Both the position numbers and the translations under genes were made by a program. A DNA stretch of 64,000 nt, taken from contig NZ_FOFR01000001.1 in NCBI RefSeq assembly GCF_900110955.1, positions 1 to 64,000 of the forward strand, written 5' to 3'. Below are positions 25,559 through 33,598 of the stretch, piece after piece. Every line of letters begins with the position of its first letter. The first letter of the stretch is position 1. Source of the stretch: Lentzea xinjiangensis (GTDB taxonomy: Bacteria > Actinomycetota > Actinomycetes > Mycobacteriales > Pseudonocardiaceae). The notes below the pieces were generated by a model. The model was not told the DNA's origin. It did no database searches and worked only from the letters and a program-made list of their open reading frames with translations.

Positions 25559-26386
25559 GTGCTCGAGCGTGTCCGCCGTGGCCTGCGAGCCAAACAGCTT
25601 CGCCACAAGCTGCGCGTCAAGGCGATCGAACTGGTCCAGGACGCCATCGCGCCGCAACGCGAGCAGATCGAACGCCTGCAGGTGCAGCTCGACGGCCTGC
25701 GCGACGAGCTGGCGCACCAGGCGAACCGGATCGTCGACCACGCCGTGGCGCAGGAGGTGCGGACCCGCCGCGACATCGTGTTCGCCGCCGACCAGGAGGC
25801 CGCGCTGCAGAGCGCCCGGTTCGTGCGGGAGCACATGCCGCGGGTCCCGCACTTCGGCACGCCGCAGCAGACGCTGGAGCACGCGCTCGCCCACGCCCCG
25901 CGGGAAGGCATGGCGCTCGAGTTCGGCGTCTACACGGGCGGCACGCTCAAGATCATCGCCAACGCCCGCGACGGCGAGGTCTACGGCTTCGACTCGTTCG
26001 AGGGCCTGCCGGAGGACTGGCGCAACGGTTTCCCGGCGGGCACGTTCACCATGGACGGCCTGCCGGACGTGCCCGGCGCCGAGCTCGTCCCCGGCTGGTT
26101 CGACGAGACGCTGCCGGAGTTCCTCGAGTCCCACCAGGGGCCGGTGACGTTCCTGCACGTCGACTGCGACCTGTACTCCTCCACCAAGACCGTGCTCGAC
26201 CTGGTCGGACCCCGGCTGGTGGCGGGCAGCGTCATCGTCTTCGACGAGTACTTCAACTACCCGCAGTGGCAGGAGCACGAGCACAAGGCGTGGATGGAGC
26301 ACGTCGAGGCGCACGGCATCGAGTTCGACTACCTCGGGTACACCTACGACCACGAGCAGGTCATCGTCAAGGTGACCGCGGTCTGA
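25559..26386 (+). CDS. TylF/MycF-type class I methyltransferase with N-terminal coiled coil
   Basis: The 275-residue protein starts with about 75 residues of charged helix likely to be coiled coil (IAPQREQIERLQVQLDGLRD). A TylF-type methyltransferase domain follows: MALEFGVYTGGTLKIIA (SAM motif I), VYGFDSFEGLPEDW, LHVDCDLYSSTKTVLDLV (metal-binding acidic residues) and VIVFDEYFNYPQW. The family O-methylates sugars in macrolides and cell-surface glycans. It lies directly upstream of the ABC exporter, which suggests modification of a glycan intermediate (inference). GTG start with GGAGAGGAG just upstream. Confidence 0.85.
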   Translation: MLERVRRGLRAKQLRHKLRVKAIELVQDAIAPQREQIERLQVQLDGLRDELAHQANRIVDHAVAQEVRTRRDIVFAADQEAALQSARFVREHMPRVPHFGTPQQTLEHALAHAPREGMALEFGVYTGGTLKIIANARDGEVYGFDSFEGLPEDWRNGFPAGTFTMDGLPDVPGAELVPGWFDETLPEFLESHQGPVTFLHVDCDLYSSTKTVLDLVGPRLVAGSVIVFDEYFNYPQWQEHEHKAWMEHVEAHGIEFDYLGYTYDHEQVIVKVTAV

Positions 26387-26454
26387 GCCAGGTGACCGCA
26401 CCGTGACCCACCGGTGAGCAAGACCCGAAACTGACGCCGGTACGCTCAGTCCTC

Positions 26455-27375
26455 GTGCAAGCCACCAGTACGCCCGAGCACCCCGAGGCGCCTCCTGCCA
26501 CGAAGTCGCGCAGCTTCAAGCGCGCGTTCGCCGATGTGCGGGAGGCGTGGGACCACCGCGAACTGTGGGGTCACCTCGGCTGGCAGGACATCAAGCAGCG
26601 CTACCGGCGCTCGGTCATCGGACCGTTGTGGATCACGATCTCGATGGGCACCACCGCCCTCGCGCTCGGCCTCCTGTACTCGGTGCTGTTCAAAACCGAG
26701 GTCTCGACGTTCCTGCCGTACGTGACGGTCGGCTTCATCGTCTGGAACTTCATCGTCGGCTGCGTCACCGAGGGCACCGACGTGTTCATCGCGAACGAGG
26801 GGCTCATCAAGCACCTGCCCGCGCCGATCACGGTCCACGTCATGCGGATGGTGTGGCGCCAGGTGCTCTTCCTGCTGCACAACCTCGTGGTCTACGCGGT
26901 CGTGCTCGCGATCTTCTTCACCTCGCTCAACCACGAGTACCGGATCAGCGAGAACGGCCCGGTGCACCCCGGCCTGAGCTGGACCGTCGTCCTCGCGATC
27001 CCCGGCTTCGTGCTGCTCGCGGTCAACGCGGTGTGGATCTCGCTGCTGTTCGGCGTCATCAGCACCCGCTTCCGCGACATCCCGCCGGTCGTGAACAGCT
27101 TCATCAACCTCGTGTTCTTCATGACCCCGATCGTGTGGGACGCGGGTGTGCTGCAGCGCGTCACCGGTGGCAGTGGCGGCGACGGCGACTGGCGCATCCT
27201 CATCGCCGAGCTCAACCCCGTGTACCACTTCGTCGAGGTCGTCCGGGCCCCGCTGCTCGGCCACGCGGTCGACTGGCACCACTGGGCGATCGTCGGCGGC
27301 TTCACCGTCCTCGGCTGGCTGCTCGCGATGGTCATCCTGCGCAACTACCGCGCCCGCGTTTCCTACTGGGTCTGA
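26455..27375 (+). CDS. ABC-2 type polysaccharide exporter permease (Wzm-like)
   Basis: The 306-residue membrane protein has about six transmembrane helices (ISMGTTALALGLLYSVLF, VGFIVWNFIVGCVTEGTD and others). The N terminus is WGHLGWQDIKQRYRRSVIGP, a signature of Wzm/RfbD-type permeases, and the C terminus is LRNYRARVSYWV. It pairs with the ATPase 20 nt downstream and with GlfT1. The equivalent trio in M. tuberculosis (Rv3781-Rv3783) is proposed to flip the lipid-linked galactan precursor to the outer face of the membrane. Confidence 0.9.
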   Translation: MQATSTPEHPEAPPATKSRSFKRAFADVREAWDHRELWGHLGWQDIKQRYRRSVIGPLWITISMGTTALALGLLYSVLFKTEVSTFLPYVTVGFIVWNFIVGCVTEGTDVFIANEGLIKHLPAPITVHVMRMVWRQVLFLLHNLVVYAVVLAIFFTSLNHEYRISENGPVHPGLSWTVVLAIPGFVLLAVNAVWISLLFGVISTRFRDIPPVVNSFINLVFFMTPIVWDAGVLQRVTGGSGGDGDWRILIAELNPVYHFVEVVRAPLLGHAVDWHHWAIVGGFTVLGWLLAMVILRNYRARVSYWV

Positions 27376-27395
27376 GAAGGAGGTCGACGAGGATC

Positions 27396-28196
27396 ATGGT
27401 CAGCATCGACGTCTGGAACGCATCGGTCGACTTCCCGATCTTCGACGCGAAGTCGAGGTCGCTGAAGAAGCTGGCGCTCGGCAAGGTCGGCGGCAAGATC
27501 GGCTCGGAGGGCCGGGTGCCGATCATCGAGGCGCTGCACGACATCTCGCTGTCGCTCAAGGACGGCGACCGCGTCGGCCTGGTCGGCCACAACGGCGCCG
27601 GCAAGTCCACGCTGCTGCGCCTGCTCGCCGGCATCTACGAGCCGACGCGCGGCCGCTCGCGCATCGTCGGCAAGGTGGCGCCGGTCTTCGACCTCGGCGT
27701 GGGCATGGACCCGGAGATCTCCGGGTACGAGAACATCATGATCCGCGGCCTTTTCCTCGGCATGAGCCGCAAGCAGATGGAGACCCGCGTCGACGACATC
27801 GCGGAGTTCACCGAGCTCGGTGACTACCTGCAGATGCCGTTGCGCACCTACTCCACCGGCATGCGCGTCCGCCTGGCGCTGGGCGTGGTCACGTCGATCA
27901 ACCCCGAGATCCTCCTGCTCGACGAGGGCATCGGCGCGGTCGACGCGGCGTTCATGGCCAAGGCCCGCGACCGGCTCAAGGACCTGGTGGCCCGTTCCGG
28001 CCTGCTGGTGTTCGCGAACCACTCCGACGAGTTCCTCGCGGAGTTCTGCGACACGGCGATCTGGATGGATGAAGGCCACGTGAAGATGCACGGCGGCCTG
28101 CGCGAGGTGCTCACCGCGTACAAGGGCTTCGACCCGTTCGAGCGGATGCACGTGCACAACGAAACCCCCGTCCTCAGTGGAAATGGCGGCGAGTAG
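27396..28196 (+). CDS. Polysaccharide exporter ATPase (Wzt-like)
   Basis: The 266-residue ABC ATPase has Walker A GLVGHNGAGKSTLLRLL, Q-loop-type KVAPVFDLGVGMDP, signature TYSTGMRVRLALG (the STGM variant usual in polysaccharide exporters) and Walker B EILLLDEGIGAVDA. The switch His is in FANHSDEF. It has no long C-terminal carbohydrate-binding domain, so it resembles TagH/RfbE-type ATPases. It follows the permease by 20 nt and precedes glfT1 by 3 nt, clearly one operon. Confidence 0.92.
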   Translation: MVSIDVWNASVDFPIFDAKSRSLKKLALGKVGGKIGSEGRVPIIEALHDISLSLKDGDRVGLVGHNGAGKSTLLRLLAGIYEPTRGRSRIVGKVAPVFDLGVGMDPEISGYENIMIRGLFLGMSRKQMETRVDDIAEFTELGDYLQMPLRTYSTGMRVRLALGVVTSINPEILLLDEGIGAVDAAFMAKARDRLKDLVARSGLLVFANHSDEFLAEFCDTAIWMDEGHVKMHGGLREVLTAYKGFDPFERMHVHNETPVLSGNGGE

Positions 28197-28199
28197 ACC

Positions 28200-29102
28200 G
28201 TGAACCTCGAGGCACTGCCCAAGGGCTCCGTCGTCGCGGTGGTGGTCACCCGCCACCGCAGGGAGCTGCTGGCCGAGTCGTTGAAGGCACTCGCCACGCA
28301 GACGCGCGTCCCCGATCACCTGGTCGTCGTCGACAACGGGCCCGACCAGCCGGTGGACGACCTCGTCGAGCAGTGCCCGCTTCCCACGACCTACCTGCCG
28401 TCGCACCGCAACCTCGGCGGCGCCGGCGGTTTCGCGCTCGGCATCCTGCACGCGCTCTCGCTGGGCGCGGACTGGGTGTGGCTCGCGGACGACGACGGCC
28501 GCCCGGCGGACGAGAACGTGCTGGCCGTGCTGCTGGAGGAGGCCGAGCGCCGCAAGCTCGCCGAGATCTCCCCGGTCGTCACGAACATCGACAGCCCGGA
28601 CAAGCTCGCGTTCCCGCTGCGCCGCGGCCTCACGTGGAAGCGCTCGGCCGCCGACCTCGGGGCCGACTTCCTGCCGGGCATCGCCTCGCTGTTCAACGGC
28701 GCGTTGTTCCGCGCCTCGACGCTCGACGTGGTCGGCGTGCCGGACTACCGGCTGTTCTTCCGCGGCGACGAGGTGGAGATCCACCGCAGGATGGTCCGCT
28801 CCGGCCTGCCGTTCGGCACGTCGCTGCGGGTCGCCTACGTCCACCCGGACGGCTCCGACGAGTTCAAGCCGATGCTGGGCGGCAAGTTCCACGCGCAGGA
28901 CCCGGAGAACCCGGTCAAGCGCTACTACACCTACCGCAACCGCGGCTACCTGCTGTCGCAGCCGGGGATGCGCAAGCTGGGCGCCCTCGAGGTGTTCCGG
29001 TTCGGCCTGTACTTCCTCGCGGTGAAGCGGGACCCGAAGGCGTTCGTCGAGTGGCTGAAGCTCGTGCGCCTCGGTCAGCGGGAGCGCTTCTTCCGCAAGT
29101 GA
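28200..29102 (+). CDS. glfT1: Galactofuranosyltransferase GlfT1-like (GT2)
   Basis: The 300-residue GT2 glycosyltransferase probably adds the first galactofuranose units to the rhamnosyl-GlcNAc-P-P-decaprenyl acceptor of arabinogalactan, at the inner membrane face using UDP-Galf. Visible motifs are VVVVTRHRREL, VVVDNGPDQP, SHRNLGGAGGFALG, the DXD-type WLADDDGRP and FFRGDEVEIHRRM. Operon position after the Wzm/Wzt exporter matches Rv3782 in M. tuberculosis. It ends at a strong terminator. Confidence 0.87.
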   Translation: MNLEALPKGSVVAVVVTRHRRELLAESLKALATQTRVPDHLVVVDNGPDQPVDDLVEQCPLPTTYLPSHRNLGGAGGFALGILHALSLGADWVWLADDDGRPADENVLAVLLEEAERRKLAEISPVVTNIDSPDKLAFPLRRGLTWKRSAADLGADFLPGIASLFNGALFRASTLDVVGVPDYRLFFRGDEVEIHRRMVRSGLPFGTSLRVAYVHPDGSDEFKPMLGGKFHAQDPENPVKRYYTYRNRGYLLSQPGMRKLGALEVFRFGLYFLAVKRDPKAFVEWLKLVRLGQRERFFRK

Positions 29103-29111
29103 TCCGACGAG

Positions 29112-29149
29112 AAAAGGGCGGTCCCGCTTCGGCAGGGCCGCCCTTTTTT
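29112..29149 (+). terminator. Terminator of the galactan export/glfT1 operon
   Basis: AAAAGGGCGG and CCGCCCTTTTTT pair with an inner CCC/GGG (one mismatch), followed by a T run. Confidence 0.88.
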
Positions 29150-29233
29150 CGTGCTCGTCAAGCTTCCGCGACACGGTCCCGCACTTCGGGTAACCACTCG
29201 CGCACCGCCGGTGATCGGAGTAAGACGGGACGC

Positions 29234-30463
29234 GTGATCTCCCGACGCAGACTTCTTTCGCTGGCGGGCGCGAGCGCGTTGCTCGCCGCGTGCGGCTCGA
29301 ACACCGGCAGGGGCGGCGACGGCCAGGCCCTCAAGCAGTGGTACCACGCGTACGGCGAGCCGGGCGTGCAGCAGGCGGTGGAGCGCTACGCCAAGGCGTA
29401 CCAACGAACCCCGGTCGACGTGCAGTGGAATCCCGGCGACTACGACTCCAAGCTCGCGACGAGCCTGCTGTCCGACGGCGGGCCCGACGTCTTCGAGTCC
29501 ACCCCGCAGATCAGCGCGGTCCGGGCGGGTCAGCTCGTGCCGCTCGACGACGTGGTCGGCGACGCCAAGAACGACTTCTCCTCCTCGATCCTCGCGACGC
29601 ACACCGTCGACGGGAAGATCTACGGGATCCCGCAGGCGGTGGACATGCAGATGCTGTTCTACCGCAAGAGCCTGTTCGACCGGGCCGGCGTGCGGCCACC
29701 GACGACGGTGGACGAGCTGATCGACGCGTCCCGGCGCCTCACCCGGGACGGCGTCAAGGGGCTCTTCGCCGGCAACGACGGCGGTGGCGCGGTGCTGGGC
29801 GGGCCCGCGCTGTGGTCGGTGGGCCTCGACTACGTGCGCGACCACCAGGTCGGGTTCGACGACCCCCTGGCGGCGACCGCGATCGGCAAGCTCCGCGAGC
29901 TCCACACCAGCGGCAGCCTGCTGCTGGGCGCCGTGAAGGACTGGGCGGAACCGGACGCGTTCACGCAGGGGCTCGTCGCCATGCAGTGGACCGGGCTGTG
30001 GGCGGTGCCGGCGGTGCAGAAAGCGCTCGGCGACGACTTCGGGGTGCTGCCGTTCCCGAAGCTCACCGACAGCGGCAGGCCGAGCGTGCCGGTCGGCGCG
30101 TTCGGGGCGATGGTGAACGCCAAGTCGAAGCGGATCGACGAGGCCAAGGAGTTCGTGAGGTGGCTCTGGATCGAGCGGACCGACTACCAGGAGGACTTCA
30201 ACCTGAGCTACGGCTTCCACATCCCGCCGCGCGAGAGCATCGCGGCGAAGGCGTCGAAGCTGACCTCCGGCGCGGCGGCCGACGCGGTGAAGTTCGTGCG
30301 GGACAACGCGAAGGCGTCCAACCCGCCCGACTGGACGCAGGTGATGCGGACCGCGTTCAACGACGCCGTGTCACGGGTGGTGCGTGACGGCGCACCCGCC
30401 GGGCAGGAACTCCGCGGTGCGGCGCAGAAAGCGCGCGACGAGCTGAAGCGCCTGTACGGATGA
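29234..30463 (+). CDS. ABC sugar transporter substrate-binding lipoprotein
   Basis: The 409-residue protein has a Tat-like start (ISRRRLLSLAG) and lipobox LLAAC, so it should be a membrane-attached lipoprotein. It is a family 1-type solute-binding protein with WYHAYGEPGVQQAVERYAKAY, GPDVFESTPQISAVRAGQLVPLDD and IYGIPQAVDMQMLFYRKSLFD. It is cotranslated with two permeases (4-bp overlaps). No ATPase is in the operon, as is usual for actinomycete sugar importers that share a common MsiK-type ATPase. The substrate is probably an oligosaccharide. Confidence 0.92.
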   Translation: MISRRRLLSLAGASALLAACGSNTGRGGDGQALKQWYHAYGEPGVQQAVERYAKAYQRTPVDVQWNPGDYDSKLATSLLSDGGPDVFESTPQISAVRAGQLVPLDDVVGDAKNDFSSSILATHTVDGKIYGIPQAVDMQMLFYRKSLFDRAGVRPPTTVDELIDASRRLTRDGVKGLFAGNDGGGAVLGGPALWSVGLDYVRDHQVGFDDPLAATAIGKLRELHTSGSLLLGAVKDWAEPDAFTQGLVAMQWTGLWAVPAVQKALGDDFGVLPFPKLTDSGRPSVPVGAFGAMVNAKSKRIDEAKEFVRWLWIERTDYQEDFNLSYGFHIPPRESIAAKASKLTSGAAADAVKFVRDNAKASNPPDWTQVMRTAFNDAVSRVVRDGAPAGQELRGAAQKARDELKRLYG

Positions 30464-31338
30464 GGAACGGACGCGCGTTCTGGCTGTTCGTCGGGCCGTT
30501 CGCGGTGGGGCTGCTCGTGTTCGTGTACGTGCCGATCGGGTGGAGCTTGTTGCTGTCGTTCTTCGACGCGCGCAACACGGTGACGCCCACCGAGTTCGTC
30601 GGGCTGCGCAACTACGTCGACATGCTGACCGACGGGCCGTTCCTGAGCAGCCTCGGCACGTTCAGCGTGTTCGCGGCGTTCATCGTGCCGCTGACGTTCG
30701 TGCTCGCGCTCGCACTCGCGTTGCTGGTGAACCAGATCGGCTTCATGCAGTCGTTCTTCCGGTCGGTGTTCTTCCTGCCGACGGCGTGCTCGTACGTCGT
30801 GGCGTCACTGGTGTGGAAGCTGTCGATCTTCAACGGCGTGCGGTTCGGGCTCGCGAACACGGTGCTGGGGTGGTTCGGCGCCGAGCCGGTCGCGTGGACG
30901 GTGTCGACTTCGCCGCCCTGGTACTGGCTCGTGCTCGTGACGCTGCGGCTGTGGCTCCAGCTCGGGTTCTACATGATCCTGTTCATCGCCGGGTTGCAGC
31001 GGATACCGCAGCACCTGTACGAGGCGGCGTGGATCGACGGAGCCCGGCCGGGCTGGCAGACGCTCCGGTACATCACCATGCCGCAGCTACGCACGACATC
31101 GGTGGCCGTGCTGCTGTTGCTGCTCATTGCCGCGTACCAGGCGTTCGACGAGTTCTACAACGTGCTGGGCACGGACCGCGGATACCCGCCGTTCGCGCGC
31201 CCGCCGTTGATCTACCTCTACTACACGGCGCTGGGCTCCGGCGGGCAGGACTTCGGGCACGGCAGCGCGGGCGCCGTCATCCTCACCTTGCTCATCGCGG
31301 GAGTGACGTTGGTGCAGGGCAAGGTGATCACGCGATGA
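30460..31338 (+). CDS. ABC sugar transporter permease 1 (MalF-like)
   Basis: The 292-residue membrane protein has about six helices and the cytoplasmic EAA loop LYEAAWIDGARPGWQTLRYI that contacts the ATPase. It starts by a 4-bp overlap with the binding-protein gene and ends in a 4-bp overlap with the second permease. Confidence 0.92.
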   Translation: MRNGRAFWLFVGPFAVGLLVFVYVPIGWSLLLSFFDARNTVTPTEFVGLRNYVDMLTDGPFLSSLGTFSVFAAFIVPLTFVLALALALLVNQIGFMQSFFRSVFFLPTACSYVVASLVWKLSIFNGVRFGLANTVLGWFGAEPVAWTVSTSPPWYWLVLVTLRLWLQLGFYMILFIAGLQRIPQHLYEAAWIDGARPGWQTLRYITMPQLRTTSVAVLLLLLIAAYQAFDEFYNVLGTDRGYPPFARPPLIYLYYTALGSGGQDFGHGSAGAVILTLLIAGVTLVQGKVITR

Positions 31339-32147
31339 GGGCGGCCCGGTACCTGGCGCTGTCGATCGCCGCGGCGCTGTTCCTGGTCCCGTTCTACCTG
31401 GTGCTGCGCAACGGGTTGGCGAGCGAGCAGGAGATCACCTCGCCGTCGTGGACCTTCTGGCCGGGCGAGGTCCGGTGGGAGAACTTCGCGGACCTGTTCG
31501 CCAACCCCGCGGTGCCGCTGGTGCGCAGCCTGGTCAACTCGGTGGTGGTCGCCGTGCTGCAGACCGCCGGGCAACTGCTGTTGTGCGGGCTGGCGGGCTA
31601 CGGCCTCGCGCGCATCCCGTACCGGTACGCGAACGCGGTGCTGTACCTGGTGATCGCCACCCTCATGATCCCGGCGGCGGTGACGTTCGTCCCCACGTTC
31701 GTGGTCGTCTCGACGCTCGGCTGGATCTCCGACCTGCGCGGCCTGGTGGTCCCCGGCCTGTTCAGCGGGTTCACGACGTTCCTGTTCCGGCAGTACTTCC
31801 TCACCTTCCCGAAGGAGGTCGAGGAGGCCGCGCGGGTGGACGGTCTCGGCCACTGGGGCACGTACTGGCGGGTGGTGGTGCCGAACTCGAAGGGGTTCTT
31901 CGCCGCCCTCGGCGTCATCGCCTTCATGACGAGCTGGAACCAGTTCCTCTGGCCGTTGGTGATCGCGCAGGACCGGGACTCGTGGACGGTGCAGGTGGCA
32001 CTGTCCACATTCCTCACGGCGCAGTCGACCGAGGTGGGGCAGCTCTTCCTGGCCGCCGCCGTGTCCGTCGCACCGCTGGTGATCGTGTTCGTCGCGCTGC
32101 AACGGTTCCTGGTGCGCGGCGTGGTGGAGACCGGCATGAAGGGGTGA
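31335..32147 (+). CDS. ABC sugar transporter permease 2 (MalG-like)
   Basis: The 270-residue membrane protein has six helices and the EAA loop EVEEAARVDGLGHWGTYWRV, plus SWNQFLWPLVI near the C terminus as in MalG-type permeases. It is the last gene of the importer operon, and a strong hairpin follows 8 nt later. Confidence 0.92.
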   Translation: MRAARYLALSIAAALFLVPFYLVLRNGLASEQEITSPSWTFWPGEVRWENFADLFANPAVPLVRSLVNSVVVAVLQTAGQLLLCGLAGYGLARIPYRYANAVLYLVIATLMIPAAVTFVPTFVVVSTLGWISDLRGLVVPGLFSGFTTFLFRQYFLTFPKEVEEAARVDGLGHWGTYWRVVVPNSKGFFAALGVIAFMTSWNQFLWPLVIAQDRDSWTVQVALSTFLTAQSTEVGQLFLAAAVSVAPLVIVFVALQRFLVRGVVETGMKG

Positions 32148-32155
32148 GGAAGGAG

Positions 32156-32192
32156 AAGGCCTCCCGCGCGCCGGAGACGCGCGGGAGGCCTT
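32156..32192. terminator. Strong hairpin between convergent operons
   Basis: A perfect 15-bp stem AAGGCCTCCCGCGCG with a 7-nt loop lies between the permease stop (+) and the DUF2304 gene stop (-). Confidence 0.85.
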
Positions 32193-32209
32193 CCGCCGGG
32201 CGACCTCGG

Positions 32210-32608
32210 CTACGAGCGGCCACGCAGGAGCTGTTCTTCGGCGTGGGTCACGCGCTCGTCGAGCTTCGCGCGCACGTCCTCCAGCTCACAGCGCAGCAGT
32301 GCGATCTCCTCCACCGTCGTGCGCACCTCTTCTTCGAGGTGGCCCACCTCGCTGGAGAGTTGCAGCACGACGAAGAGCAGCACGAACGCGGCACTGGCGA
32401 GCACGAAGTTCGCGGCGAGCTGGAAGCCGACCAGGTCGGAGAGCATCGTCGGCAGCCCGGGGATCACGCCCAGCGAGACCACGCCCAAGCTGACGAACAG
32501 CCACATCGCCGCGTACTTCTCACGAAGCTTTCGACGCCGGAGCATCTCGATCACGACGATGAACACGAACGCCGCGATCAGCACCGCGAACAACCGGAAC
32601 TCGGACAC
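32210..32608 (-). CDS. DUF2304 small membrane protein, partner of PpgS-like GT2
   Basis: The 132-residue protein has three hydrophobic helices (FRLFAVLIAAFVFIVVIEML, AMWLFVSLGVVSLGVIPGL, FVLASAAFVLLFVVLQL) and a C-terminal charged coiled coil of about 45 residues. This is the DUF2304 layout. It follows the DPM-like glycosyltransferase by 9 nt. In M. tuberculosis a small membrane protein, Rv3632, is encoded next to the polyprenyl-phosphate GalNAc synthase PpgS (Rv3631) and boosts its activity, as I recall. The same role is inferred here. Confidence 0.78.
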   Translation of the reverse strand: MSEFRLFAVLIAAFVFIVVIEMLRRRKLREKYAAMWLFVSLGVVSLGVIPGLPTMLSDLVGFQLAANFVLASAAFVLLFVVLQLSSEVGHLEEEVRTTVEEIALLRCELEDVRAKLDERVTHAEEQLLRGRS

Positions 32609-32617
32609 TGCAACCCC

Positions 32618-33364
32618 TCAGGCGGCTTCGATGACGTTGATCCTGGGCTTGCGCCGCACGATGGCGAGCACCAGTGCCAGAGTGGCCCGCATCAGGTAGA
32701 CCGCGGACTTCACCGGAGACGTGGAGGGCGTGCCGCCCGCCCGCATCCGCATCGCCACCGGCACCTGCGTGATCTTCAGGTCGGCTCGCACGGCCATGAC
32801 CAGTGACTCGAGCGTGTCGCCGAGGTACTCCGCCGGGTAGTGCTGGGCGAAGAGCCGCACCGCGCGGGGACCGGCTGCCTTGAAGCCCGAGGTCACGTCG
32901 GTGAGCTTCTCCCCCGACAGCGCCGACAGCACGAGCGCGAACACCGTCATCGCCCACTTGCGCGGGCCGCGGGCCTTGTAGTCGCCCTTGCCGGCGAAGC
33001 GCGCGCCGATCACGAGGTCGGCGTCGTCCAGCCTGCGCAGCAGGTCCGGCACGTCGGCCGGGTTGTGCTGGCCGTCCGCGTCGACCTGCACGACGATGTC
33101 GTAGTCGTTGCGCACCGCGTAGCGGAAGCCCGTGCGCATCGCACCGCCCACACCGAGGTTCACGGCGAGCCGCGCCACCTGGGCACCGCTTTCCCGCGCC
33201 CGCAGGGAGGTGCGGTCGGACGAGCCGTCGTCGACGACGAGCACGCCGACGCCGGGCAGGGTTGCCTTCACCTCGGCGATGATCTTTTCGATGTTCTGCT
33301 CTTCATTGAGAGCCGGCAGAACGATCAGCACTCGCCGGTAGTCGACCGAGTCAGACACGAGCAC
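32618..33364 (-). CDS. DPM-like GT2 (polyprenyl-phosphate glycosyltransferase, PpgS-like)
   Basis: The 248-residue GT2 enzyme makes a polyprenyl-phosphate sugar on the inner membrane face. Motifs are LIVLPALNEEQNIEKII, VLVVDDGSSDRT, NLGVGGAMRTGFRYA, DXD-type VQVDADGQHNP and LTDVTSGFKA. There is no C-terminal membrane domain of its own; the DUF2304 protein is encoded directly after it. The pairing and size suggest PpgS (polyprenyl-P-GalNAc), but polyprenyl-P-mannose or another sugar is possible. The start may be GTG 33364 or GTG 33358. Confidence 0.82.
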   Translation of the reverse strand: MLVSDSVDYRRVLIVLPALNEEQNIEKIIAEVKATLPGVGVLVVDDGSSDRTSLRARESGAQVARLAVNLGVGGAMRTGFRYAVRNDYDIVVQVDADGQHNPADVPDLLRRLDDADLVIGARFAGKGDYKARGPRKWAMTVFALVLSALSGEKLTDVTSGFKAAGPRAVRLFAQHYPAEYLGDTLESLVMAVRADLKITQVPVAMRMRAGGTPSTSPVKSAVYLMRATLALVLAIVRRKPRINVIEAA

Positions 33365-33598
33365 CAGCCTAACCAGTCACGTACGAGCCACGGGAACCAG
33401 CCTGACGAACCAGCCCAAGCGCCGGGAAAACGCCCATTGTGGACGTCCTGAGCAGGAAAAACACGTTCTGCGACACCAGGTGACCGGCTGTGAGCGCGGG
33501 CACCGGCGGCCACGTCTCCATGACGCGACCGAGCGGTGCCCGCGGGCCGTCGAGCAGCCGCTGCCCGGCGCACGGGCAGCAGGACCACCGGGCGGCTG

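Noticed and set aside
33365..33598. Gene in the 234-bp gap after glfT2
   Set aside because: Frames lack coding bias; only a short GCTGCCCG/CGGGCAGC hairpin is visible, possibly a weak terminator of glfT2.
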